Of a DNA stretch of 64,000 nt, positions 54,033 through 63,486 are shown piece after piece. A program made the position numbers and the translations under genes. The stretch is taken from contig NZ_CP180210.1 of the NCBI RefSeq assembly GCF_047556435.1, positions 868,001-932,000 of the forward strand, given 5' to 3'. The notes beneath the pieces were generated by a model. The model worked only from the letters and a program-made list of their open reading frames with translations. It was not told the origin of the DNA and did no database searches. Origin of the DNA: Alteromonas sp047556435 (GTDB lineage Bacteria; Pseudomonadota; Gammaproteobacteria; Enterobacterales; Alteromonadaceae). How positions within the stretch are numbered: the first letter of the stretch is position 1; every line of letters starts with the position of its first letter.

Positions 54033-54503
54033 ATGAATAAGTACAAAACGGAACTGATGGTAGGGGTATTTGTCGTACTTACTATTGGCGCAATACTGTT
54101 GCTGGCATTGAAAGTGGCAAACCAGACAATGGCGACCGAAGGGGATACTTACACCCTGTATGCGAAGTTTGACAACATTGGCGGCCTGAAAGAGCGCTCC
54201 GCTGTCAAAGTTGGCGGTGTGACGGTGGGACGAGTCACGTCGATTTCGCTCGATAAAGAAGACTACACGCCGGTAGTGGAACTAAGTATTTACCAGCAAT
54301 ATGCAGACTTCCCGGAGACCAGTTCCGTATCGATTTTGACATCGGGCCTGTTGGGAGAGCAGTACGTCGGATTTCAACCGGGTTTCTCGTTCGACGGCGT
54401 CGCCAATCTGAAAGACGGTGACTATCTGCAAGACACCAAGTCAGCTCTGGTGCTGGAAGATTTGATTGGACAGTTTTTGTTTAACCGCGGCAGCGAAGAA
54501 TAA
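54033..54503 (+). CDS. mlaD: MCE-domain lipid-binding protein MlaD
   Basis: Forms a hexameric ring anchored in the inner membrane that passes lipids between MlaC and MlaE. One N-terminal membrane helix (VGVFVVLTIGAILLLALKVA) and a single MCE domain (YTLYAKFDNIGGLKERSAVKVGGV in two parts, then SVSILTSGLLGEQYVG). Length 156 residues. Confidence 0.95.
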   Translation: MNKYKTELMVGVFVVLTIGAILLLALKVANQTMATEGDTYTLYAKFDNIGGLKERSAVKVGGVTVGRVTSISLDKEDYTPVVELSIYQQYADFPETSSVSILTSGLLGEQYVGFQPGFSFDGVANLKDGDYLQDTKSALVLEDLIGQFLFNRGSEE

Positions 54504-54567
54504 ACGATTAATGAACGTGACGGGGCAATATCCCGGTCATAGCGTATAAAGTAATTAGGAGAAATGA

Positions 54568-55218
54568 GTGAAAAAGTTGGTATATATTGTTGGCGTTTGG
54601 CTGCTAACCGCGTTTGCAACTGCCACTGCACAGGAAGTTAACGAACAAAATCCCTATGCACTGGTTCATGATGTGGCGATGAAAACGTTCGATCGTATAA
54701 AAGCTAATCAGGATGCTATCAAACAGGATCCAGAGATGCTACGCACCATCATGGAAGAAGAGCTGGTCCCCCATATTGATTACCAGTTCGCGGCGTTCAT
54801 GGTGTTAGGTAAGCATTTTAAATCGGTGCCCAGAGACAAGCTGTCTGAATACGTCAGTGTCTTCAGACAATACCTAATCACTACCTACGCGGTAGCAATG
54901 GGCTATTACGATAACCAGGAAGTCATTTTTGAGCCGGAAGGCGAGTTTGATGACAAGAAGTCCGTGACAGTGAGAGCAGTTGTTCAGGATCCAACACGTC
55001 CGGAAATCAAAATTGCGTTTAAAGTTCGTAAGGACAGTAAAACCAATGAATGGAAGGCGTATGACATGGTTGCTGAAGGGATCAGCATGCTGAACAGCAA
55101 GCGCAGTGAGTTTGAGTCTATCCTCAGGCAGGATGGTATCGATGCGGTTATCGCCATCATGCGCGATAAAATTGAAAAACCGGTTGAACTGAATCAAGAA
55201 GATAAGGATGCCGCGTGA
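54568..55218 (+). CDS. mlaC: Periplasmic phospholipid shuttle MlaC
   Basis: Soluble carrier between the outer-membrane MlaA-porin complex and MlaFEDB. Start GTG with AGGAG upstream (TTAGGAGAAATGAGTG). Signal peptide at about residues 1-21 (ending TATA). The family domain shows ALVHDVAMKTFDRIKAN, EEELVPHIDYQFAAFMVLG and VSVFRQYLITTYA. Length 216 residues. Stop overlaps the mlaB start. Confidence 0.94.
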   Translation: MKKLVYIVGVWLLTAFATATAQEVNEQNPYALVHDVAMKTFDRIKANQDAIKQDPEMLRTIMEEELVPHIDYQFAAFMVLGKHFKSVPRDKLSEYVSVFRQYLITTYAVAMGYYDNQEVIFEPEGEFDDKKSVTVRAVVQDPTRPEIKIAFKVRKDSKTNEWKAYDMVAEGISMLNSKRSEFESILRQDGIDAVIAIMRDKIEKPVELNQEDKDAA

Positions 55219-55523
55219 GCCTGTATACCTTTGAAGATAACGACACGGTAAAAATTACCGGCCATCTGGACCGCGACACGCTGTCGCGGAACTGGTGGGT
55301 CATGTTATCCTCTTCTGAGCGTTCGCAATTAGAGAAAGCCGGGCGCTGTCATTTTGACCTTCAACAGGTAGAGCGAGCTGATAGTGCTGGCCTGGCGTGG
55401 ATCATTAATGCAATCCGTGACGCCAGAGCACACAATATTGACGTCTCGTTGCATGCGGTGCCGAAAAAAGTATTAAAGCTGGCTAAAATCAGCGATGTCG
55501 ATACACTGTTGCCGGTCGAATAA
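55215..55523 (+). CDS. mlaB: STAS-domain subunit MlaB
   Basis: Cytoplasmic STAS protein that binds and supports MlaF. Start GTG in the GTGA overlap with mlaC. The STAS core FDLQQVERADSAGLAWIINA contains the conserved serine. Length 102 residues. Sequence conservation is low, but position and STAS motif make the call firm. Confidence 0.9.
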   Translation: MSLYTFEDNDTVKITGHLDRDTLSRNWWVMLSSSERSQLEKAGRCHFDLQQVERADSAGLAWIINAIRDARAHNIDVSLHAVPKKVLKLAKISDVDTLLPVE

Positions 55524-55571
55524 GTTGTAATTAACAGTCAGCAATGCTGATTACTCAAACCGGGTGGTTTT

Positions 55572-55829
55572 ATGGACGTTACTGAAATAGAAAATATCCT
55601 CAAAGATGCACTGGACTTAGCAGAAGTCCACGTTCAGGGTGACGGGTCACATTTCACGATTATTGCCGTTAGCGATGCGTTCAATGAGATGAGCCGGGTT
55701 AAGCGCCAGCAGGCTGTATACGCGCCGCTGTCCGAAAAAATAGCGGATGGTTCAATGCATGCCATCTCTATTAAAACCTTTTCTGAAAAAGACTGGGCGC
55801 GCGAGCGTCAGTTTAATCTTCCACAATAA
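55572..55829 (+). CDS. ibaG: BolA-family protein IbaG
   Basis: Small BolA-like protein that binds monothiol glutaredoxin and an iron-sulfur cluster and responds to acid in E. coli. Family pattern: VHVQGDGSHFTIIAVSDAF and MSRVKRQQAVYAPL, with HAISIKTFSEKDW near the end. Length 85 residues. Lies between mlaB and murA, the conserved place. Confidence 0.94.
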   Translation: MDVTEIENILKDALDLAEVHVQGDGSHFTIIAVSDAFNEMSRVKRQQAVYAPLSEKIADGSMHAISIKTFSEKDWARERQFNLPQ

Positions 55830-55853
55830 ATACCCCACGGAAACCTTTTTACA

Positions 55854-57116
55854 GTGGATAAACTAGTAATTAAAAAGAGCCCGCCGTTACATGGCTCGGT
55901 GCGTATTTCCGGCGCTAAAAATGCTGCGCTGCCGCTACTTATGACAAGCTTGCTCACGAAAGAAGCGTGTCGATACACCAATGTTCCTCAGTTGCGGGAC
56001 ATCAACACCACCGTGTCGCTGCTACAGGAACTGGGCGTTGAGGTAGCAAGACCTGCCCCTAACGACGTCCTGTTAGATGCTCACGAACTCACCAGTATTA
56101 CTGCCCCTTACGAATTGGTACGTACCATGCGTGCTTCTATTCTGGTGTTAGGGCCGTTACTGGCGCGTGAAGGTAAAGCGAATGTGTCACTGCCCGGCGG
56201 CTGTGCAATTGGGGCTCGCCCGGTTAATCTTCACTTATCTGGCCTTGAAAGAATGGGGGCAGTGATTGAGGTGGATGAGGGGTATATCCGTGCTCATGTA
56301 GAGGGGCGCTTACAGGGTGCCCGCATCTTCATGGATATGGTAAGTGTTGGCGCTACCGAAAACCTGATGATGGCTGCGGCGTTGGCGGAAGGTACAACCG
56401 TGCTGGAAAATGCCGCACGTGAGCCTGAAATCGTGGACCTGGCAAACTGTCTGAATCAGATGGGAGCAAAAGTCAGTGGTGCAGGAACCGACAGCATCAC
56501 GATTGAAGGGGTAGAGGCGTTAAGTGCGTGTGATTACGCCGTACTGCCCGACCGTATTGAAACCGGCACCTTTCTGGTAGCCGCTGCGGCTACCGGCGGC
56601 AAAGTCCGCTGTACTCACGCGGCACCGGATACACTGGATGCTGTATTGGACAAACTGGAACAATCCGGGGCAAAAATCACGACCGGTGATGATTGGATCG
56701 AGCTGGATATGCAGGGACAAAAGCCCAAAGCTCTGCGGGTGAAAACCGCGCCACATCCTGCTTTCCCAACGGACATGCAGGCGCAATTCGTCACTTTGAA
56801 TTGTATTGCAGAAGGCACCGGGGTGATAACGGAAACGATTTTTGAAAACCGCTTTATGCATGTGCCGGAACTTCAGAGAATGGGCGCAGAAATTGCGCTT
56901 GAAGCCAACAGTGCTGTATCGAAAGGCTCTTCTAAACTGAAAGGTGCGCCGGTAATGGCTACCGATTTGCGGGCATCAGCGTCGCTGGTTATTGCGGGGC
57001 TGATTGCGGAGGGAGAAACTCACGTAAACCGTATTTATCATCTTGATCGTGGTTATGAAGCCATTGAAGAAAAGTTGCGAGGGTTGGGCGCAAACATTGA
57101 ACGGGTGAAAGAATAG
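55854..57116 (+). CDS. murA: UDP-GlcNAc 1-carboxyvinyltransferase
   Basis: First committed step of peptidoglycan synthesis; target of fosfomycin. The active-site Cys117 lies in GGCAIGARPVNLHL, so sensitivity to fosfomycin is expected. Other landmarks: ISGAKNAALPLL near the start, VSVGATENLMMAAALA and RASASLVIAGLIAEG. Start GTG at 55854 (MDKLVIKKSP). Length 420 residues. End of the mla unit. Confidence 0.97.
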   Translation: MDKLVIKKSPPLHGSVRISGAKNAALPLLMTSLLTKEACRYTNVPQLRDINTTVSLLQELGVEVARPAPNDVLLDAHELTSITAPYELVRTMRASILVLGPLLAREGKANVSLPGGCAIGARPVNLHLSGLERMGAVIEVDEGYIRAHVEGRLQGARIFMDMVSVGATENLMMAAALAEGTTVLENAAREPEIVDLANCLNQMGAKVSGAGTDSITIEGVEALSACDYAVLPDRIETGTFLVAAAATGGKVRCTHAAPDTLDAVLDKLEQSGAKITTGDDWIELDMQGQKPKALRVKTAPHPAFPTDMQAQFVTLNCIAEGTGVITETIFENRFMHVPELQRMGAEIALEANSAVSKGSSKLKGAPVMATDLRASASLVIAGLIAEGETHVNRIYHLDRGYEAIEEKLRGLGANIERVKE

Positions 57117-57140
57117 CCCCGCACTACCTATAGTTATTTA

Positions 57141-57168
57141 AAAGGCGCTTTTGATAAGCGCCTTTTTT
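57141..57168 (+). terminator. Intrinsic terminator after murA
   Basis: Ten-base-pair stem AAAGGCGCTT/AAGCGCCTTT, five-base loop and a T run; 24 bases after the stop codon. Confidence 0.92.
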
Positions 57169-57373
57169 CATTTTCACGTCGGCACTCAAATCCAGAATTA
57201 ACGGCCATCATCTGACGCTGCCTGCGACCTATCCTGACATCCGGGCCAGCCTACTAAACATCCGGCAGCGCAACTGCGCTAACGAAAAACCGCAAAAAAG
57301 AAGAGTTTTGGTGAGACACACGCATGTCAATACAAGCTCTGTGCAGCCTTTCGTGTTGTTAATGCGTTAGAGA

Positions 57374-57841
57374 CTAGGCAGTGTATTGCTGAAAGACGCG
57401 AATAATCTCTTCTTTATTTTCGAGATCCACAACACCACTTGCTTTTTCCATGCAGGTCTGAATATCAGTTACCACATCAACACAAGATACATTTTTCTTT
57501 AGTGCTTTCGCCAGGATTTGCGTAGTGATCGCAGAGGCAGAGTGGTCTATCAGCCACTGCCCGACCATACCTTCTCTCACGGCATGGGCATTAAATTCTG
57601 ATAAGGCATCTAGCACCGCAGGTGTGCCTAGTTGCCACTTGCTTGAGTCTACCAGACAAATAAACCTCTTTATGCCTGCCCGCTGGCGTAGTCCAACAAT
57701 TTTACTCATATAATCTCGCGTGCAGGACATCGACCAGCTGCCACGGGGGAATACCATGATGACACCTGGTAACGCCGACAGGATAAAGCTGGCGTTTTTA
57801 TGGCTGGAAGACTTGACTGTGAGAGGCTCGGAAAAAGACAT
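57374..57841 (-). CDS. Short protein of unknown function downstream of degS
   Basis: A 155-residue soluble protein. An N-terminal strand (GVIMVFPRGSW), helix (TRDYMSKIVGLRQRAG), strand (KRFICLVDSSKW) and a later GMVGQWLIDHS, then VSCVDVVTDIQTCMEKASG suggest an alternating alpha/beta, STAS-like fold. The same order of elements is seen in the protein at 63487-63927, which I take to be a distant relative. It starts three bases after the degS stop codon, inside a 16-base palindrome, and has no Shine-Dalgarno sequence, so it probably depends on translation of degS. No function assigned. Confidence 0.65.
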   Translation of the reverse strand: MSFSEPLTVKSSSHKNASFILSALPGVIMVFPRGSWSMSCTRDYMSKIVGLRQRAGIKRFICLVDSSKWQLGTPAVLDALSEFNAHAVREGMVGQWLIDHSASAITTQILAKALKKNVSCVDVVTDIQTCMEKASGVVDLENKEEIIRVFQQYTA

Positions 57842-57844
57842 AAA

Positions 57845-58945
57845 CTAGTTTATGCGTGGGGTGAAGTTGTCAGATACCGATAACTCAGCCACGACCACAT
57901 TCAGCGTGAGAATATCGCCGCCTCGGCTGACTTCCAGCTCTAGCTCGGTGCCAGGTTCGGTTTCAGCTATCATATCCAGGGTTTTAGATGCACTTTCCAG
58001 TCTTACACCATCTATCGCAAGAAGCCTGTCACCCGCTTTGAGGCCTGCTCGGTCAACCGGGCTGCCACTTGCTACCGCTGTCACTTCAATGCCTGGCTGC
58101 CCTCTGTATTCACTACCAAGGAAGCCAAGCTGTCCCCGGGTGACTTTGCCGCTGGTAATTATTTCATCCATCACACGCTTAGCCAGTTCATATGGCACAG
58201 CAAAGTTAATACCGTCAACGTTTCTTACTCTCTGACGTGAGTCACGTACCTGAAAGTTCGCATTGGTGATCCCGACCAGCATGCCATTACTGTCTACCAG
58301 AGCACCACCTGAGTTCCCTTGATTGAGTACGGCGTCGGTCTGAATAAAATCAATATAATTTGATAGCCCGTTGCGGCCAGCGCGGCTTACTATGCCCTGA
58401 GTAATGGTCTGACCCAAATCGAAAGGGTTGCCGATTGCCATGACCACATCACCTACACGGATATCTGGCTCCTCGACCTGGGGAATAACATGGAGGTTAT
58501 CCGCACTGACTTTCAGCACAGCGAGATCGGTAAGTGGATCGTTACCGATAATTTGCGCTTCGAGAATGCGACCATCCTGAACGGCGACAAAGATGCTGTC
58601 GGCATTAGAAACCACATGATGGCAGGTGAGGATATAGCCATTTTCCGTCATGATTACACCGGAACCAAGACTCGCCCGCTCGCGCGGCTGGTTTCTGAAT
58701 AGCCCGGTATCGTTCTCAATGCTCACACTGTAAATGTTGACTACGGCGGGAGCAGAACGACTGAGAGCAGGAAAATAGGTTGCGCGATTGTCGGCAGGAG
58801 AGGGCTCGCGGAAAAAGGCGTCAGTAAAACCGGTGCCCTGACGAAGATCAGGAACCAATAACAAAATCAAGGCAGCGACCACTACCCCTAAAAGAACGGA
58901 TTTAACGATAAAACTTACAATTTGTCTGCCTGACACAATGCACAC
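57845..58945 (-). CDS. degS: Membrane-anchored periplasmic protease DegS
   Basis: Senses misfolded outer-membrane porins through its PDZ domain and cuts RseA to free sigma-E. N-terminal membrane anchor at about residues 12-31 (VKSVLLGVVVAALILLLVP), trypsin-like domain with His in TCHHVVSNAD, Asp in DPLTDLAVLKV and Ser in QGNSGGALVD, and one PDZ domain (GIEVTAVASGSPVDRAGL). Start GTG at 58945; a GTG three codons later is equally possible. Length 366 residues. Lies behind degQ with a terminator between, as in E. coli. Confidence 0.94.
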   Translation of the reverse strand: MCIVSGRQIVSFIVKSVLLGVVVAALILLLVPDLRQGTGFTDAFFREPSPADNRATYFPALSRSAPAVVNIYSVSIENDTGLFRNQPRERASLGSGVIMTENGYILTCHHVVSNADSIFVAVQDGRILEAQIIGNDPLTDLAVLKVSADNLHVIPQVEEPDIRVGDVVMAIGNPFDLGQTITQGIVSRAGRNGLSNYIDFIQTDAVLNQGNSGGALVDSNGMLVGITNANFQVRDSRQRVRNVDGINFAVPYELAKRVMDEIITSGKVTRGQLGFLGSEYRGQPGIEVTAVASGSPVDRAGLKAGDRLLAIDGVRLESASKTLDMIAETEPGTELELEVSRGGDILTLNVVVAELSVSDNFTPRIN

Positions 58946-59059
58946 TTACCCACTATGCCCCCTACACCAAACTCAGGCAGAGAGGGAAGCAAAAATATAA
59001 ACTAAAACAAAGAATAACACTGATGTGGTTTGACACCAATCGGATTTGCCCGTGCAAAC

Positions 59060-59087
59060 AAAAACAGCGCCATGCGGCGCTGTTTTT
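59060..59087 (-). terminator. Intrinsic terminator after degQ
   Basis: Twelve-base-pair stem AAAAACAGCGCC/GGCGCTGTTTTT with a four-base loop, 13 bases after the degQ stop codon on the minus strand. Confidence 0.9.
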
Positions 59088-59100
59088 ATGTGACAAAGGG

Positions 59101-60468
59101 TTATTGTCTGATAACCAGATACAGTGTGGAATTGCCGCGCTTCACGTTTAAGGCAATCACACCGCTAGCCTCATCAAGTGCATTTCTAAACTCGGCAACG
59201 GTAGTAACGCGATTGCGGTTCACGCCGATAATGACATCGTCAGGCTGTAAACCAATCCGCGCAGCTGGTGTGTTACGCTCCAGCTCGGAGACTACCACGC
59301 CTGCATTGCCAGCTTCGTCTTCACCATTTGCGAGGGTAGCGCCTTCCAGTGCAGGGTGAATTTGGGCAGCAGTGACTTCTGTCTGTGTGGCATCATCCAA
59401 CACCACATCCACATTCATTTTTTTACCTTTACGCACAATGGTCAGTTCGACTTCTGCACCCGCTCCCATGCTGGCGATTTTCGCACGCAGCTCCTGGAAG
59501 CTGTTGAGATCCCGGCCGTTTACTGCGGTAATAATATCACCAGCCTGAAGGCCGGCCTTGTCTGCAGCAGACTCAGGTTGTACTTCGCTGACAAACGCAC
59601 CGATATTTACCTCTGACTCCATGGCTTCGGCAAGTCCCGCGTCAACATCGTTACCCAGTATACCCAGCAGCCCACGACGAACTTCGCCGAATTCTGCGAT
59701 CTGATCTACCAGGCTTTTCATCATATTGGCCGGTATCGCAAAGCCAATACCGACATTGCCGCCATTCGGGCCAAAAATCGCAGTGTTTATGCCTACCAGC
59801 TCGCCACGCAAGTTCACCAGTGCACCGCCTGAATTTCCACGGTTAATTGCCGCATCAGTCTGAATAAAGTCCTCATATCCACCGATATTCAGGCCGGAAC
59901 GGCCAAGTGCGCTGACAATACCAGAGGTGACAGTCTGCGAAAGGCCAAATGGGTTACCAATTGCCACCACAAAGTCGCCCACTCGAAGTGCGTCAGAGTC
60001 AGCCAGAGGCAGGGCAGTTAGCCCATCAGGGTCGATTTTAAGTAGCGCGATGTCACTTTGCTCATCCGAGCCCAGCTTTTTCGCAGTAAACTCCCGGCCA
60101 TCAGTGAGTTTAACCGTGATTTCGTCAGCATTGTCTACCACGTGGTTATTAGTTACCACGTAGCCTTTTTCGGCATCAATAATGACACCGGAACCCAGGC
60201 CTCTGAATGGCCTCTCACGAAGCTGCTCCTGAGGTGCGCCGAAGAAATAGCGAAACATCTCCGGAACCTGCTGGCGCGAGGTTTGTGTGCCTTCAACAGC
60301 AATACTTACCACCGCCGGGGTCGCTTCTTCCAACATCGGCGCCAGAGACGGCACCTCGTCTTTTTTATCACTAAAAAACGGTAATGCTGCGCTGGCTGTG
60401 ACACTCATACCTAACGAGCTGATTACCACACCTGACACCAATAACATCTGGCGAAGAGACTTCTTCAT
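59101..60468 (-). CDS. degQ: Periplasmic serine protease/chaperone DegQ
   Basis: Soluble HtrA protease that degrades unfolded periplasmic proteins. Signal peptide of about 27 residues (ending ASA). Catalytic triad: His in VTNNHVVDNAD, Asp in SDIALLKID, Ser in RGNSGGALVN. Two PDZ domains follow (AFVSEVQPESAADKAGL and GVVVSELERNTPAARIGL), so it is the DegP/DegQ type. The short Q-linker region favours DegQ over DegP, and degS is next door. Length 455 residues. Confidence 0.94.
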   Translation of the reverse strand: MKKSLRQMLLVSGVVISSLGMSVTASAALPFFSDKKDEVPSLAPMLEEATPAVVSIAVEGTQTSRQQVPEMFRYFFGAPQEQLRERPFRGLGSGVIIDAEKGYVVTNNHVVDNADEITVKLTDGREFTAKKLGSDEQSDIALLKIDPDGLTALPLADSDALRVGDFVVAIGNPFGLSQTVTSGIVSALGRSGLNIGGYEDFIQTDAAINRGNSGGALVNLRGELVGINTAIFGPNGGNVGIGFAIPANMMKSLVDQIAEFGEVRRGLLGILGNDVDAGLAEAMESEVNIGAFVSEVQPESAADKAGLQAGDIITAVNGRDLNSFQELRAKIASMGAGAEVELTIVRKGKKMNVDVVLDDATQTEVTAAQIHPALEGATLANGEDEAGNAGVVVSELERNTPAARIGLQPDDVIIGVNRNRVTTVAEFRNALDEASGVIALNVKRGNSTLYLVIRQ

Positions 60469-60549
60469 ATTCGCTTACACTCCTCATGTTTCCTGCGATA
60501 TGCGTTCGTTCACTGACAGACTCGACACGGCAACCAAAAGTTCCCCGGG

Positions 60550-60990
60550 TTATTTCTTATCTGCGGCAGACTGTTTAGAACTACCGACGAACAGACCGGA
60601 CCCTGCGTTGGCAAAGTCTCGAGGCTGGGTATCAGGCGTCACTTTCTGCTTAGCCTTTTCCTTGCCTTTGAGGTTGTTACGCAAGTAAGTGGTAGCCTGT
60701 TCACCATAAAAAGGCACGCGAGGGGTGTCGTCGTCGAGATTTTGAGTCAACAGGGCGTCATATTCTTCCACCTGTTGACGCAATGCTTCACACTGGTTTT
60801 CAATTGCTTCGATGGTCTGGCGAGTCTGGTGGATATGATGCTCAGCCTGCTGTGCCATGATTTCTTTAATATTTTTTTCCGCCTGCGCGCTGGCTTTCGC
60901 GCCGTCATCCCGCGTGTAAACATATCGCGCAACAAAAAAGCCGATGATAAGGCCTACTGCTAGCAGGGCGAGAGGGATTAACACATCCAT
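60550..60990 (-). CDS. zapG: Cell division/envelope protein ZapG (YhcB, DUF1043)
   Basis: Inner-membrane protein linked to division and envelope growth in E. coli. One N-terminal membrane helix (LIPLALLAVGLIIGFFVA), then a long coiled coil (residues about 30-85) and a disordered, lysine-rich tail. The central motif DDTPRVPFYGEQATTYLRN and the end PRDFANAGSGLF are family-like. The ATG at 60990 follows GGAG by six bases; the longer frame has no site. Length 146 residues. Between degQ and zapE, as in E. coli. Confidence 0.9.
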   Translation of the reverse strand: MDVLIPLALLAVGLIIGFFVARYVYTRDDGAKASAQAEKNIKEIMAQQAEHHIHQTRQTIEAIENQCEALRQQVEEYDALLTQNLDDDTPRVPFYGEQATTYLRNNLKGKEKAKQKVTPDTQPRDFANAGSGLFVGSSKQSAADKK

Positions 60991-61327
60991 TAATGTCTCC
61001 GAATTTCCGATTAAGTGAATCAAAGTCCGAGGTAACGCGTAAAGTTATGACGTCGCCGTACTTTCCCTGACTATAGCAATTGTGCCGGTGTTTGGCGCGA
61101 ATTCATTGCGTTAAACTGTTACCAAATATACCGCTGGCGATAATTGAAAGTATCAGTGCCGCCAGCAGGGTAGATACGGTCAAACTTCTCAGACGTTCGT
61201 CGGACGGCGTGATTCTACCGTGATTTCGAATTAAATTAAGGTCATAATTGTAATTTTCAAGCAGGTCGGTGCAGCCGCGAAAGGTTTACAGGCCCTCGTA
61301 ATCGACAAGTCAGGAGTGGTAACGGCG
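60991..61327. other. 337-base divergent region between zapG and zapE
   Basis: Promoter region for both genes; no confident hexamer pair. On the minus strand an open frame ending at 61103 encodes a hydrophobic stretch (LTVSTLLAALILSIIASGIF), with only a TTG at 61183 as start and no ATG. I do not call it as a gene. Confidence 0.4.
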
Positions 61328-62425
61328 ATGACGCCATGGGAAAAATATCAGCAAGATCTCGAACAGCCCGAGTTCAAGTATGATGCCGCGCAGGAGAATG
61401 CGGTAAAAGAGCTACAGCGTTTGTACGATGAGTTGACTCAGCCCAGCAAGAAAACCACGTGGCGGGTTAAAATCAAAGCGGCGTTTGGGAAAGGGCAGAA
61501 AAAGCCAGGTATTCAGGGCATTTATTTTTACGGTGGCGTGGGAAGAGGAAAAACCTATCTGGTTGATACGTTTTACGAGTGCCTGCCATTTGATAACAAA
61601 ATGCGCGTGCATTTTCATCGTTTCATGCACCGAATTCATGATGAGCTTAAGCAACTGGACAAAGCAGAAGACCCGCTGAAACTCATCGCCGCGAAGCTGG
61701 CAAAAGAAACCAAAGTCATCTGCTTTGACGAGTTTTTTGTTTCCGATATCACCGATGCCATGATCCTGGGGACGCTGATGGAAGAATTGTTTGGGCATGG
61801 CATCGTGCTGGTAGCAACATCGAATATCGTACCGGATGAGCTGTATAAAAACGGCCTCCAGCGAGCCCGTTTTCTGCCAGCCATTGATTTGATTAACCAG
61901 AATACCCGTGTGATCAGCGTTGATAGCGGCATTGATTACCGCTTGCGAACGCTGGAGCAGGCAGAGATTTATCATTATCCACTGGATGAAGACGCCACGA
62001 AGAACCTGCACGAGTATTTCCGACAACTGGCACCGGAAGAAGGCACGGAGAACGAGGCGATCAGCGTAAATAACCGTAAGATACAAACGTTGCGAAATGC
62101 CGACGGCGTGATGATGGCAACGTTTAAAACGCTGTGCGAGGGCCCCCGAAGCCAGAGTGATTATATAGAAATCAGCCGTTGCTACCACTCAGTGTTAGTT
62201 GCCGATGTGAAGCAAATGGGGCAGAACAACGACGATGTCGCCAGACGATTTATTGCGATGGTAGATGAGTTTTACGAGCGTCATGTGAAGCTGATTATGT
62301 CAGCCGAGGTGGCACTTGAGTCGTTATACAGCGAAGGGCGACTGAGTTTTGAATTCAGACGTTGTCTGAGTCGGCTTAAAGAAATGCAGTCTCACGATTA
62401 TCTGGCGACAGAACATTTACCATAA
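61328..62425 (+). CDS. zapE: Division ATPase ZapE
   Basis: AFG1-type ATPase that acts on the Z ring under stress. Walker A GGVGRGKT, Walker B VICFDEFFVSD, sensor residues in VLVATSNIVPDELYKNGLQR. C-terminal end typical (LSRLKEMQSHDY). I use the ATG at 61328, 11 bases after AGGAG; the frame also opens with a GTG at 61316 inside the binding site. Length 365 residues. Confidence 0.94.
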   Translation: MTPWEKYQQDLEQPEFKYDAAQENAVKELQRLYDELTQPSKKTTWRVKIKAAFGKGQKKPGIQGIYFYGGVGRGKTYLVDTFYECLPFDNKMRVHFHRFMHRIHDELKQLDKAEDPLKLIAAKLAKETKVICFDEFFVSDITDAMILGTLMEELFGHGIVLVATSNIVPDELYKNGLQRARFLPAIDLINQNTRVISVDSGIDYRLRTLEQAEIYHYPLDEDATKNLHEYFRQLAPEEGTENEAISVNNRKIQTLRNADGVMMATFKTLCEGPRSQSDYIEISRCYHSVLVADVKQMGQNNDDVARRFIAMVDEFYERHVKLIMSAEVALESLYSEGRLSFEFRRCLSRLKEMQSHDYLATEHLP

Positions 62426-62535
62426 GCGCTGTTATCGCTACCCTAAACGCTGTAGAATTCGGTCAATTTTTTGCCGGGCTGACGCAATACTTGAATCGCG
62501 ACAGCTGGCGTTACGCAACATGCAAGAGAACTAAG

Positions 62536-63261
62536 ATGGGAAGAGCATTTGAAGTAAGAAAGGCGGCCATGGCCAAAACGGCTGGCGCCAAAACCAAAGT
62601 GTACTCTAAATACGGCAAAGAAATTTACGTCTGTGCCAAAAATGGTGGTGCCGATCCGGATACCAACCTGTCTCTGCGTCGCCTGATGGATAAAGCCAAG
62701 AAAGATCAGGTACCAGGGCATGTTATTGATAAGGCAATTGATAAAGCTGCCGGCGGTGCTGGTGAAGATTTTCAGCCGATGCGCTATGAAGGCTTTGGGC
62801 CTGGCAACTGCATGGTGATCGTCGACTGTTTGTCTGACAACGCAAACCGTACCATTACGGATGTGCGTAACTGCTTTACCAAAACCAACTCGAAGCTGGG
62901 TGCACAAGGTGCGGTGTCGCATATGTTTGACCACCAGGCTGTATTTCAGTTTGCCGGCGATGATGAAGATGCGATTCTGGAAGTACTGATGGAAGCCGAT
63001 GTCGATGTGACAGAGGTTGAGTGTGAAGACGGCAAGGTTACTGTGTACGCACCTCACACCGAGTTTTATCAGGTAAAGACGGCGCTGACAGAGGCCTATC
63101 CGGACATTAATTTTGACGCTGAGGAGATGAGCTGGATCCCGCAAACGGAAACAGAAATCAGCGAAGAAGACATGCCGATGTTTGAAAAGTTTATGGATAT
63201 GCTGAACGATTGTGATGATGTGCAGGATGTTTATCACAATGCGGTAACGCCAAACTCATAA
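62536..63261 (+). CDS. YebC/PmpR-family protein, YeeN type
   Basis: DNA-binding regulator/translation-aiding family (TACO1). Start MGRAFEVRKAAMAKTAGAK is typical; the block VPGHVIDKAIDKAAGG, MRYEGFGPGNCMVIVD and LGAQGAVSHMFD are diagnostic, and VYHNAV ends the protein. The FEVRKAAMAKT start and the body are closer to E. coli YeeN than to YebC. I start at 62536, since the upstream frame lacks a site. Recent work in other species ties YebC to translation of proline runs. Length 241 residues. Monocistronic. Confidence 0.92.
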   Translation: MGRAFEVRKAAMAKTAGAKTKVYSKYGKEIYVCAKNGGADPDTNLSLRRLMDKAKKDQVPGHVIDKAIDKAAGGAGEDFQPMRYEGFGPGNCMVIVDCLSDNANRTITDVRNCFTKTNSKLGAQGAVSHMFDHQAVFQFAGDDEDAILEVLMEADVDVTEVECEDGKVTVYAPHTEFYQVKTALTEAYPDINFDAEEMSWIPQTETEISEEDMPMFEKFMDMLNDCDDVQDVYHNAVTPNS

Positions 63262-63316
63262 TCGTCAGCAGATAACGATTACAAAGCGCTGTTAAGCTGG
63301 TTGCGCAAAAAAATGT

Positions 63317-63346
63317 AATGCCCTCATTCAATGAGGGCATTTTTTT
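63317..63346 (+). terminator. Intrinsic terminator after the YebC-family gene
   Basis: Eleven-base-pair stem AATGCCCTCAT/ATGAGGGCATT with a three-base loop and seven T residues, about 55 bases after the stop codon. Confidence 0.92.
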
Positions 63347-63486
63347 GTGCCGCTTTTAGCGCCACAACCAGTGAGGTTGTATCAGCCATTTTTGTGCCGT
63401 TGGCTTAAGTCTATGAACGCCTTGGCGCATAACACCGCTGTGAGGGCAAAAAATAGTAACGCGGGGGGCGGGTTACACGTTTAATA

